This document shows positions 33,333 to 43,330 of a stretch of DNA of 64,000 bases, in pieces. The stretch lies in NCBI GenBank assembly GCA_028532985.1, contig JANCIK010000005.1:186001-250000 (forward strand), written 5' to 3'. The number at the start of each line of letters is the position of its first letter. The stretch's first letter is position 1. This DNA is from Stropharia rugosoannulata (Eukaryota > Basidiomycota > Agaricomycetes > Agaricales > Strophariaceae). The notes beneath the pieces are model-generated. The model was not told the origin of the DNA and searched no databases. It worked only from the letters and a program-made list of their open reading frames with translations. The position numbers were made by a program, and so were the translations under genes.

Positions 33333-35669
33333 TCAGTTTGTAAGAATGATTTTGTTATTGGCGAAGTCCATGGCAATTTCTTCGTTTTCCGACGAGTACT
33401 GCTTTCTGCTTCGATTTATATACTCGTCCATAACTTTAACTTGGAGAGTGTTCCAATGCCATATTGGGTGCCTAGTGCATATTTGCGTTTTGTGCTGTTG
33501 GATAAATGCGGCTATTGTATAATTTAGTGAACACTCTTTCAAGACAGTTGGTAGAATGTAGAAATCTGTCCACTGATGATAATCGCCATGTTGATAAGGG
33601 ATTTTATACTTGTAGGTCTTTATTCTAGCCTGTCGATAAACACGGCGACTCCGCCACTGCCTTGGTTTATCTTTGCTGCCCCGTATCCCATAGTACCGTC
33701 CATGACAACAATCACAAATGGGTTCGACGTGCAGCCTGAATGGAACAAAACATCTCCGCAGATAATTAGCAAATATAACCATGAATGTGATGTTGAAATG
33801 CTTTCTAAGTAATTTAATGCCATTGGGGGCAGAATATTCGAGGGTTCTCCACAGGACTTTGCGATTTTCCTTGCGCTTAGAATCGCTACACATAGAAAAT
33901 GCGCTGTAGTCAAATGTCACGTCTGAATCGGTCTGGAGAATAGTGCGCGGTAAACGTGGATGTCGAAAGGGTTGGATATCTGGGCTTAGACCCAGTGCAA
34001 ATGAACACAATGTTGCCGTTAAGCTGGGCCACTGCAGATACACTTGAACTTGTTCTTGAAGTTGTGGCAGCATTTTGTCAACCAAGCGATATAATCTGTC
34101 AGCCTAAGTTAATCTGTTGAGTAAAAAGGGTATACATCATACAGTTTGAGTATAGCTTACCACGTACTCTTGAGGCACTTGCAAGAGCCAATACAATGTT
34201 GATGCATTTTTTAAAGGCCAGATTTTGTCCATACACATGCCATTTATCATATCGTTCCAGGGGTCCGTTAAAATATCAGGCTCTAGAATGGCTTTCAGGA
34301 AATAATCCCATGCATCATTTCTGGAATTCTGCTCATTTGAATGGGCGTAGATATAATCAAGGCACAGTTGGGCGGTACGAAGTCGACAGTCTTCCATGGA
34401 ACCTATGAAATATTGTTTGCTCCGCGTTTTATCCAGCAGAAAGTCCTTGAACGATGCATGTCGTATAATCCATCCAAAATGTATATATGCATCCGACACA
34501 AGTACTGAACATAGTGGCTTTAGCAATAGCTCAACGTCTTCTAGTTCCAAGTTCAGCACAGCAGTTAGCAGATCGATCTTCATAGATGATGTCATAACAA
34601 TTGCTATGACTTTGAGCGCCGTTTCAATATTAGGATGAGACCTCAGGAGATGGCTATACATTTCATCAAGTTCAGCAAACGGTAGTCCGCGGTTGGCTGG
34701 TCTGAGCCCCATAACAACCTCGAGGCGACGATGGGGTAGATCATTGAACGGCGAAATATATTTAATGACAGCCGAAGCAAATATAAATTGCCCAGAAGCT
34801 TTGAAAACCAGGGTATCAAGGATGCATTCTTCCGGCCAGAGTATGGGAATACGATGGGCATAAGGGTGAGTCGACTTGATTTGCTGGAATGAATCCACAA
34901 GGAAGCGTCGAATATCCTTATTGGATTGGTAATCTGAATCCAGAACAAAGGAATGCCAAAGTCCTTGCAATGGGTGGTGGTTAAATACGTGCATGATGTC
35001 GACCTCAGGGCGGCTAGATACAAGAACCGTTACTGGGGTGGCAATGATCATATGTGCGATGATGTGCAAGAGATTTTGTCGGTTTGTGATCTGAATGCAT
35101 TCATCAATGCCGTCCACAACAATGAGAGTTGGATGGGGTGTATTTCCATCAAAGAAGCCTTCCGATTGTAGGCACTGAAGAGGCTCGATGATCAGAGATC
35201 GCATTTGAACTTCGGGCGTCCTACTGAACACCAAAGGATCATTTTCGATGACGTGCGAAACAATGGCCTTCATTCGCGGTATTTTTTGTACCATCTGATA
35301 GCAGATTGTAGCGACAAAGCCTTTCGCGTGGTTCCTGGTATTGTCCGACTTCCAGAAAAAAAAACCAGCAAGCAGACGTCCCTGACTGAAGCACTCCTCA
35401 GCCATGGTTTGAACTATGGCTGACTTTCCAGAACCCGCGGGACCATAAAGAAAGGAAATACGTGTCTCTGGGCTAAGATTACCAGCGACGCGTTGGTGTA
35501 GAGTATCGCGGATAGCAACTCGTGTTTCCGGGTGGCATCGAGGGGGATCATAACGGGCATCGGCATTGTGAAAGGCGTTGGGCACTACGGCCGCAAGTAA
35601 TGGCCCTATCGAAGAGTCAAATGACTTATGTTTCATAGTTTCTACTACGGCGTACCGAGAGATGCCCAT
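33333..35669 (-). CDS. NACHT/STAND NTPase (NLR-like) without visible C-terminal repeats
   Basis: Minus-strand exons are 35669-34161 and 34103-33333, with a 57-nt GT-AG intron (34104-34160) in phase 0, giving about 759 residues. N-terminal to the NTPase is PRCHPETRVAIRDTLHQRV, the linker typical of agaricomycete NACHT proteins. Walker A is GPAGSGKSA (about 35440), Walker B LIVVDGIDEC (about 35115), and a sensor-like VLVSSRPE (about 35020). A winged-helix-like region follows (ATSSMKIDLLTAV-type, then HASFKDFLLDK). After the intron the chain continues ADRLYRLVDKMLPQLQEQV. No WD40, ankyrin or TPR repeats are seen; the last 200 residues are unassigned. Upstream, the frame-shifted motif MLDNATKLIITGGTF (35735-35690) resembles the usual N-terminus of these proteins, so the start given may be secondary. 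Family role: signal-triggered NTPase in fungal non-self recognition. Confidence 0.7.
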
Positions 35670-35740
35670 GAGTTGTCGTGGCTCTGGGTAAATGTTCCAC
35701 CCGTGATTATAAGTTTTGTGGCGTTATCCAACATTCGGAG
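35670..35740 (-). pseudogene. Out-of-frame N-terminal segment of the STAND gene
   Basis: Minus strand reads LRMLDNATKLIITGGTFTQS, which resembles the short N-terminal 'ASNFxIxGGxF' segment common in agaricomycete NACHT proteins. It is offset by one frame from the main coding region and no GT-AG intron could be placed to rescue it (the GTACGC to TAG interval is only 14 nt). A one-base indel near 35680 is the simplest explanation. Confidence 0.5.
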
Positions 35741-35861
35741 ACTGTTTGGTTCTCCAGTGAAATGTGTAAAAAAGAAGAAAGGGGCGGAGAGCTTTGTCGC
35801 TCCTGTAAACTTGGGACGAAGAATGGAAACAGGGATACGCTGGAAGACTGACCGCCCCAAA

Positions 35862-36063
35862 GAATCCACGTATATTAGTGACCTATATATAGATTGAAAA
35901 CGGTAAACATGTTCTGACACTGCCTACAGGGCGGTGTAAGTGATCTGTGTGAATGGAGATCCCCCAAGGAGTCCACGCATAGCAATGATCTGTATATGGG
36001 TTGATGACAGTTGATATGCTGTGACACTGCCTGTAGGGCGGTGCAAATGATCTGTGTAAATGG
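35862..36063. repeat. Tandem repeat in the STAND gene upstream region, unit about 107 bp
   Basis: Two adjacent units: 35862-35968 and 35969-36063. Both contain 'gtccacg.at' or 'atccacgtat', 'gatctgta'-like sequence, 'tgacactgcct.agggcggtg' and 'tgatctgtgt'. They lie 130-400 bp upstream of the STAND coding start, so they may hold transcription-factor sites. Confidence 0.7.
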
Positions 36064-36679
36064 ACGAGGCTGCGTATCAAGTATACCCCAGATCAAATGA
36101 GTGCGATGATGTGTGGGATAAGATGTATGAAAATCCAGACGGTCGCGTTCTGTAAGATTGTGTTTGTGTGTGCACGAGCGACGACTGGTGGGGTCGTCTT
36201 GAGGGTGTTGCTCAAGAAAAGAGTGAGAGAATAAAGAAATGACTGTGCTCAATGAACTGGATCTTATGGGTAGCTATACTGAGCTTCTTGGATTGTAAAC
36301 AAAGGTGGGTGGTAAATTGACTGCCTCTCTACGTGTACACCATGTCCTTAAATACTAAATAATATGTAGAATTATCGCCTGACTCCGAAGCACTAAGCAA
36401 ATTAGTTTTAAGGAAATCATACCACTGGAAAATCATGCCACAAATTGGCCGGATCTAAGCGCACGCAAATAGCGCTCCTTACAGTTCTCAATCAAGCGCA
36501 AAGAAGGTGTACAAATATATCGGCATAATTCATTCGTATGTCCAGGTGTGGCAGGACTCCAGACATGCTTGTATATATTTAAAGTATACAAGTTCCGCCT
36601 CGCTACGCTGCGGCTTAGGGCGTACACAGTAAACAAAGTAGTATGTAAGTAATGTTGTGAAGCATTTGTAGATAGTATA
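36064..36679. other. AT-rich DNA between the STAND upstream region and the second E-type end
   Basis: No gene, splice structure or repeat was recognised. Confidence 0.3.
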
Positions 36680-37124
36680 ACATGAAGCGGTCAGAAATCT
36701 CTCGCCTTCTCCCAAAAAGTTGGCAATGTATTATTACTTACATTTTGTTATTATATATATACATAAAAAGTGCACCATAACCACAGGTATAGCTCGGTGG
36801 TGCAAGGCAGCTAAGCTTAGTGCCACATCACTGTATTTATCAGTCATCGACCGTAGAAGCAGCAGCTGCGCGCAGTTAGCGTTAATACTGTCCACGGCAA
36901 TGATCGGCAATGAACTGCCGTCTCTAGCCGGAGCAAACATTTCTATCTTCGCCAACAATCAATGTGCGGCACGAATAATAAATTGGAAAAAAAGCTGTGC
37001 AAAAGGCAGTGTAAGGTCAGTGCGAGTCAGTGTGGTCTGCCAGTAAGTCAGTGTGTTTTGATACACTGCCTGCACACTGCCCCACTGCCCACACTGCCCG
37101 TCACACTGCTTTTTCTCTTTGCCC
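36680..37124. mobile_element. Truncated E1-like right end forming the right boundary of E3
   Basis: Collinear with 29370-29816 ('cttctcccaaaaa', 'tataaaa.gtgca', 'agtcatcgaccgta', 'gcaatgaactgccgtctctagcc', 'aaaaaaagctgtgcaaaagg'). It ends in the GGGC terminus and is followed by TAGCCGACT. Confidence 0.8.
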
Positions 37125-37342
37125 TAGCCGACTGTGCCACTTGATTGAAATTGTGGCCGTGACTCGGTTGTCTATAAACGAACAAGTGGGCCAAGGGAAC
37201 CGCGACAACATCGGCCACTTTCGAGAACAATAACACGATGCCACCGCTTTCACCAATTAGAGCTGTTTACTCAGAGTATCGACCCTTAAAGCAACGACGT
37301 CTGCTTGGTATAAATACCTCGGTTTTCTCGAGAACTTGTCTC
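37125..37342. repeat. Right target duplication of E3 and first promoter unit of repeat C
   Basis: TAGCCGACT (37125-37133) continues with 'gtgccacttgattgaaattg' as in the undivided copies. Together with 28123-28325 this is one complete promoter unit. It includes a TATAAATA box at 37309-37316 and ends at 'gagaacttgtctc'. Confidence 0.8.
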
Positions 37343-37745
37343 AGAACTCCGTCTGCCCAACCCAAGCAACACGACATGACATGCCATAATACTGTAATAG
37401 GTCTAACTTGAAGGTTCAAGATCGAGAATGGCCAAGGACATTCACCCGCGTGGATTGTGTGAACTTTGACCATATGTGGAGGAGGGGTCGGGTTTCTATA
37501 AGGAGACATCGCTATTTGGAGAGAAATATGTCTTGTAGCCGACTGTGCCACTTGATTGAAATTGTGGCCATGACTCGGTTGTCTATAAACGAACAAGTGG
37601 GCCAAGGGAACAACATCGGCCACGATCGAGAACAATAACACGATGCCACCGTTTTTATCAATTAGAACTGTGTACTCAAAGTATCGACCCTTAAAGCAAC
37701 GACGTCTGCTTGGTATAAATACCTCGGTTTTCTCGAGGACTTGTC
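37343..37745. repeat. Second, tandem promoter unit of repeat C
   Basis: A direct duplication of the segment from 'agaactccgtctgccc' to 'gaacttgtctc', about 95% identical to the first unit. The junction at 37342/37343 has AGAACT on both sides, suggesting a microhomology-mediated tandem duplication. Confidence 0.8.
37714..37721 (+). promoter_or_regulatory. TATA box of the zinc-finger-like gene
   Basis: TATAAATA lies 39 bp before the ATG at 37760. The same box and spacing occur at 46820 relative to the ATG at 46866, and in the duplicated upstream unit at 37309. Confidence 0.65.
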
Positions 37746-37759
37746 TCATCAGTCCAACA

Positions 37760-38460
37760 ATGCAGCCATCACCAAGCTTACCATTCTATGCAACCTCAGA
37801 CTCCTTCTGTGCATGCAGACGAGTACATCAATCCATTAACTCCTTGGTAACTTCTGAACCACCTTCATATCTTTATATAACGACTGACAACCATTCTTTG
37901 AGTAGTTTCTTCGCAAATTATGTGGAGGGTGCGACTTCGTCAAGCCACCGGCAGTCGCGTAAATCGCGGGACGCAGCAGGTCACACGGCAGACGCGTCAA
38001 GCTCACGCGTTGACCACCTTGGCACGTGCGGCATGAAGTTGCCCAGCGGTGGCAGGCTGAGTATTTGTGGGTATGTCCCAAGTCAATTTTCAGATGACTT
38101 GGTTTCCGACCAGTACGCCCATCAACCTCGGGACAATACCTCATATTCTAAACACTGGGATCCGAACCGGCTCTGGGAATTTACTGAGACATATCAAGCA
38201 GGTGCACTTGAATGTAAGGTGCAGTGAGCAGAGTGTCAATCAACATAAATCAATGCCCAAACCATATGACAGAGCTAATGAATATTCTGTCCCAAGTCAA
38301 TTTTCAGATGCCTTGGTTAACGACCAGTACTCCCGTCAACCTTGGGATAATACCTCGAATTTTGAACACTGGGATCCGCACGGCCAACAGCAGCTTCCCA
38401 TTATTCAATACAACCCAGACCATAAGAAGAAACGAGGGCGTCCGTCATATAATAGATACA
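37760..38460 (+). pseudogene. Broken zinc-finger/AT-hook gene, copy 1
   Basis: Starts MQPSPSLPFYATSDSFCACR and runs open to 38227. In a shifted frame it shows the second half of a C2H2 finger, GSGNLLRHIKQVH (about 38160-38200). It then has a repeated domain (VPSQFSDALVNDQY ... HWDP) and a basic KKKRGRPS AT-hook near 38425. The segment encoding the start of the finger, seen as CDWTETCGTEC in copy 2 (about 47500), is missing. An internal duplication (38076-38163 and 38291-38378) and frame changes suggest a pseudogene, though an unrecognised intron could explain part of it. The AT-hook and finger point to a DNA-binding protein. Confidence 0.5.
38076..38378. repeat. 88-bp direct repeat, offset 215 bp, inside the zinc-finger gene remnant
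   Basis: 38076-38163 and 38291-38378 both begin CCCAAGTCAATTTTCAGATG and end CACTGGGATCCG. Both translate to VPSQFSD.LV.DQY..QP.DNTS...HWDP. Confidence 0.85.
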
Positions 38461-39084
38461 CATATACTTTGCTTTATGCTTCATTGCAAAATTACATTAT
38501 CATGCATCAGTGTTTACTTAGAGTATACTTCACATACATTGGACTACTACATACATATACCTTCGCTAATTTTAATTATCTATCGTTCCAGTGCTTCACT
38601 CTGAAGGCTTAGGCTTAAAATTTATAAATAATGTTCAATTTATATTATTTTCATAACCATTGCAATTAGCATCGACATGTGTTGTGGCACAATGCGCGAA
38701 GAGCGCTTAGATGTTTGGCGGGGGCCAGACTCACTTCCGAGGCCGACATGACCGGCGGGCAGAAGGAACCAAAGACCCCCAGACGCCGTGCTTCCCTTTC
38801 GTTATCCGGGCGATTTGTGTCTAGCCCGTGTCCGCCAACTCATATCTGAGTCTCTCGCCCTCGGCCCCCACCTTTGTTTCATCTGTAAGCGCTCTGCTAG
38901 ATGCTTCCCAGGGGATCTGGAGGTCCCCCCCTCTCCCATGGGCTGGGCCTGCATGTTACGAGCGGCGGCAATCCGTGTATTACCGTCGCTCTCACTGACA
39001 CTGCTATCCAGTAGCGCCAGTGAGGATGTACAGACGCAATTGTATCACTAAGGACATCCACTCCGACAAGTTATGTCGACGGTT
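38461..39084. other. Intergenic DNA; one unrecognised open stretch
   Basis: 38461-38700 is AT-rich. 38788-39051 is open on the plus strand (LVLARVRQLISESLAL-like translation) but has no motif or splice evidence. Confidence 0.25.
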
Positions 39085-41199
39085 GTCCCATCAGTCGGCG
39101 GGCAAGGACGCACCATCCGATGGGGGTGTATGGCCCAAATCCAAATCCCCTACTCGCAGGGCCCCGGAACCACAGCGCCCAAGTACTGCTATATGCGGAA
39201 CGGCAGGGGCGGGGGCAGGACACATAGCATATACGAGAGAAGCAACCAAAGGGGGCGCACCCAGGGCATAATTTCTTGCCGGGGTTGACGCAGTGCCTGT
39301 TCGGGCAAGGTCAGAGCGGGTGGGGCAGCAGACGCACGAGAGGCGATCAATGGCAGGGAAAGAGACACAGACGGGCCAGCGGGGGAAGCAAGGCGAGCTC
39401 TGTTCAATGAGGGACGGTGGATGGAGCAACCGGACCGCGGGAGCACCAGGACTGGCCGTATACGTATTGTCGAGGAACGCATGACGACGGTTCAAGTGTG
39501 CTGGGGGCGGGCCAGGATGAGATGGGCCAGAAGGGGAGCGGACGCATCAGGGGGCAGACACGACACGCCCTGCATACATGGCGGGCAGACAGAGCGGACA
39601 GACGGGCCGGCAAACGCACTTGTGGGACGGGGACAAGAGGACGGAAGGGGTTTATGCATGTAGAAGGGCGATGGCAATCCCCCGAAAAGTATGCGCGGCT
39701 ACGTTCCTGGCCTGGGTGGAAGGGTACGAGACTCTTGAGATCTTGAGAGGCCGCCACGACCGGCGCGTTCCGCGGAGGGTGAGCAAAAGGACGGGGGGAG
39801 TGCGAGGCCTGGGTGTATGCACGTAAATTGGCGAGGGACGCGCAACGGACTCGAGTGCCTTCTGCAGACTAGATAGGACGTGAGGTGAGAAAATGCAGCG
39901 GTGTGTATGCGCCCCTCAACTCCTCATCAGCCTTAGGTTCAGTGGCTGGCTCCAAGCGCTCCAAGTATCATTAGCCCGACCATCTCCAATGTTCTGCGGC
40001 GTTTTGTGCTGCCGGGCCTTTTGCGCTGCATTCTTGTTGTGCATCCGCCTACGCCGTGCCCGCTTCGACGTCGACTCCATGCATGGCATTGCCTTAAACT
40101 CTCTGGCCCGTCGGTATGGTGCATCTCCCCGTCTGTCCGCCTGTGCAATATAGAACCAGGTTCTCCCCTCCTTTCGAACAGGACATTGGACCGTCCACAA
40201 GTATGGCACACACCAGGTCCTGCCCTGCTGCCCTCCAAGCACGTCTAACCAGCACATGTTAAGCGTAAATCGTCGATATGACGAGGTCCAGACACATATG
40301 CGCGTTCCGCAACAACGAACCGGTCATGGACGGACATACGAGTAGGGGAGGGGCGCCCATAGGCGCCTGTGATGCGATCCGCGTCGAGGAGGGATGTACG
40401 ACAAACGAGATGGGGAGCAGTCCCTGATTAGAAGGACTATGGTTGGCGAGGCCGACTCGCCCTACAATCATAGCTAGCAGACAGAACGGCCGAACCACGG
40501 CACGCACGCGAAGGGGGACGGATGGAGGAGAGCATATAGGGATGCAAATGGATGGATGCATGTAGATGTTGAATGCAGCATGCATAGGCGGATGGTGGAA
40601 GCTGTAAGCTGGAGGAAGAGGAGCCGATCCGAGATGGGACAGAGGATTCAACCTCTCCCTACAAATATGGAGGGCAAAGGTAAGAACGGAGGCGGGAGCA
40701 CCGGACTGGAAGAATACGCATTGGCGAGGGGTACGCGACAGACGCTGAGGCCTGCTGGAGGCGGCACGGAATGGGACAAGCCGGAACAGATGTATAGCCT
40801 GGCAGGACGCACCCGAGGGGTCAATAGAAGGTTAAGGGAGGGTTCCACGCTGTTAAAATGGGCAGGATACGGGAGGGCAGCGCAATATATCAGAGCATAT
40901 AGGAGAATGGAGGACTCACGTCCTCTGTGGGCAGCAGCCAGCAGAGTGCATCAGACTAATGCGGGGTCCGTGTCGGAGGGCAGGGTAGTGGCGCGGTTGC
41001 TACCCACGATGATTGATGCCCGTACCCAGATGGTATTGACAATTCGTATCGGGCGGACAGACTCTGGTCGAGCGCAGATGGAAGAGAGTCGGAGGAAGAG
41101 GGTCAAGCGGGTACAGTCACCCGTGTCACACCGACTGAAACATGCTGATCCGTGGGGGTCCAAAGTCCCACGGCCGGCGCAGGAGCATCGAATATAGGG
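39085..41199. repeat. Repeat A, longest copy in the window (about 2.1 kb)
   Basis: GC-rich interspersed repeat used here as the reference. Its parts recur at 1-985/9987-10075, 11740-12327/14221-14330, 17910-18000, 22340-22770, 25720-25933 and 27607-27790. Copies differ by many indels, so the large frames on both strands (for example 40556-41197) are not conserved. E1, E2 and the Plavaka element are all inserted into other copies. The right border is well defined ('gcatcgaatataggg', 41199 and 22757). The left border is less sharp. The element class is unknown. Confidence 0.75.
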
Positions 41200-42039
41200 T
41201 AGATACTAGAGCTCTCCCCTGGGCTGCAAAGTCAGGAAGTACTTGTTGTCAAGAGATCGATTTTCAACATGACTCACTGAATCCTTTGAATTAAAATGAA
41301 CAACCGGCATCTCAACGCCAGCCCTCCCAGATAAATCCACACCGTCCCATTTATCTTCAAGCTTGCTTCAACCGTGAATGCTCTCATCATCACAATGCAT
41401 ATGTCTGCGTGCTCTTCTTCTCATCACCACTGTCCCACCAACCCCATGACAACATCTCCATTCCAGCTACCCATTGACAAGCCAGATTCCCGTGCCGCTA
41501 TGGTGCGCAGTGTTGGTACTGAGCGACTCAAAAAGATCCGTAGTACGTAGTTGTATGACCGTTACGCGAGACTAATGTTGGTGTATTGCATGAATGCTTG
41601 AAGCAAGACCGAATGCAAGTGTAAATAACTGTCAAGCTTAAGCTGCCAAGCTGCACTTCCATCCAACCGTGTACACTAACCATCATTTAGTATGAATAAT
41701 AATATATGTCTCTGAGAGTATCTCCAATAATGCAACGCAGTACAGATCACTCTAAAATATAAATACATACGTAGAAGCTTACAACAATGAGAATAAGAAG
41801 TTGCAAGGCCTTATAAGATAAGGAATTTTCCGGTTCTGTGAGACCGACTAATTGTTCTCTTATGTAAACAATGGCATTCGAATTTAAGTACTGATAGAGT
41901 ATAAAATGGGCTCGAAAAATTACACGTCATATCACATCAACCTACCATGATAAGAACTCATAACAGGACTTTCTGTGTCCCGGAATTGCCACCCTTTCAT
42001 TCCATGTTCGATTATTTCACGCTTCAGGCAATTTTATAG
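41200..42039. repeat. Repeat D copy 2 and flanking DNA
   Basis: 41690-42030 is the counterpart of 22990-23470. A short exon-like stretch starts at ATG 41397 (reads MHMSACSSSHHHCP) and ends at a GTACGTAG donor at about 41542. Nothing downstream could be joined to it. Confidence 0.35.
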
Positions 42040-42290
42040 GGAGACCATGATGAGTCGCTCAGGGCATCTCCCTTCGCCTCCGTTCCGTACTCGAACATCG
42101 TCAGGCATGTCCAGGGTATCTCGTTGCACGGCCATGATGTATCGTTCACCACTCCCACCCAGGAGCAGGGCTAACCTATACATCATAAATGGTATGAGCC
42201 TCATGCGGAACGTGAGCGTTGTACTTACTCTCATTCACCCAACCATATACCTGACCTTCTGTCTTTGTGCTCACTTCCTTCCAGGACCGC
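42040..42290 (+). pseudogene. Decayed fragment of a second F-box gene (paralogue of 43331-45128)
   Basis: Nucleotides align with 44262-44520 of the intact gene: 'agaccatg.tga', 'ctc.gggcatctccctt.gcctc', 'gtcaggcat', 'aggagcagggctaacctatac' and 'ctcatgcggaacgtgagcg', including the splice donor and the start of the intron. The frame is broken by indels. Confidence 0.7.
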
Positions 42291-42649
42291 CAGCGACGTT
42301 TACAGTCTCAAAACGCCACTTTTCTCGAGTCAGACGATGCTTTCTATCAACGGGATGAACTTCTACTCGACCCAAACCAGCGTGTGCAACATATACTGTC
42401 TTATATACCGGAGTACAAGTATACTCCATTAAGCTCAAGCCTTCAGATCAGCGACCGTTTTACCAAGCTGGAACACCGTTAGTAAAGGTCTCCGGGAACA
42501 CCCAGATTACTGCTCATTTCAACACATCGATCCTAAATGAAGAAATGTAGGTGCTGCTGTTTCTTATTCCCGTTTGTTCGTTTTTAATTCAGTATTTGGA
42601 GACATAGACCAGGCGACTTATTTTCTGCGTCGATGTCGTCTGTCCAGGG

Positions 42650-43316
42650 ATGCCACACCAATTTCATCCCGTCACACCGCCCCCTCGATTGTCCCACCGA
42701 CCAGCACGACATAATGATGAGAACAAACCCACTCGAATCTACGTATTCAAGAATGGAGACTTGATCTCTGAAGACATGCCAAAGAATAGACCCACCAGAC
42801 AGAGTTTAAAATGGCCTTGGAAATTTACTCAGCATACCACCATGGTAAGGAGTCGCAATTGCATAATTTATCCTTCACTTTGTGTTCAGTTATTTCACGT
42901 TTCGCGAAAATGTTATCAATAAGTTATTATGTAATGCACTCAAGCACGTCTCCAAGCTGGGAACAGTTGCACCAGAACAGCGGGTTTTTCGAAATGACAA
43001 GGTCAAAAGGTACCGTCACTGGCGTGTCGCAAGTCCCACGACCGCCACTGAAGAATATCAGACAAGTTGGGGTACACAACCAACGAGCTTAATGTACGGC
43101 CCGATGGCCTTTCAATACTATCAACGTCTGTGCGCTATCAGGAGCCATATCGACAGTAGACCTGGTCGCATATATATTTGGGACTTGTTTGACGTTGATG
43201 ACAATCTTCTACCAACAATCATGTCACATGGTGTTTACAATCACAGCAGGATCGCAGTACTTACAACATTTGCTATCTCTCTTCCTTTTTATACTGAGCA
43301 CTTTGCAAGTAAGTAG
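42650..43316 (+). CDS. Hypothetical two-exon protein upstream of the F-box gene
   Basis: Proposed exons 42650-42844 and 42945-43316, with a 100-nt GT-AG intron in phase 0, give about 188 residues. Exon 1 contains TRIYVFKNGDLISED and exon 2 HVSKLGTVAPEQRVFRNDK. The pairing of an 'R-I-x-V-F-x-N-G-D' strand with a later 'G-x-V-x-x-x-x-R-V-F' strand is loosely like a doublecortin-type fold, but this is weak. The intron is longer than others in the window and the acceptor choice is uncertain. The stop lies 15 bp before the F-box start codon. Confidence 0.35.
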
Positions 43317-43330
43317 GCAGTAACTGACAC

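Larger units (their letters stand above)
28326..37124. mobile_element. E3: 8.8-kb composite transposon block carrying a STAND gene
   Basis: The outer ends are inverted repeats (left GGGCACAGGAAAAAAGCAGT, right its near inverse, 20 of 23 bases). They are flanked by a 9-bp duplication of TAGCCGACT and sit inside repeat C. Within are a complete E1-like element at 28326-29816, a 6.9-kb segment (29817-36679) holding a STAND gene, and a second right-end segment (36680-37124) about 85-90% identical to 29370-29816. The inner right end at 29816 is followed by TTTGGGGTC, which does not match the left target site. Either the outer ends moved the whole block, or later rearrangement between copies split one insertion. 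Both are inference. The ends and duplication are seen directly. Confidence 0.7.

Noticed and set aside
28326..37124. E3 as an LTR retrotransposon
   Set aside because: The end repeats are inverted, not direct, and no reverse transcriptase, integrase or gag sequence is present.
40556..41197. 213-residue plus-strand open frame in repeat A
   Set aside because: Other repeat A copies have indels that break the frame, and the composition looks non-coding.
42650..43316. Doublecortin-domain protein
   Set aside because: Only two short strands resemble the fold; kept as hypothetical.
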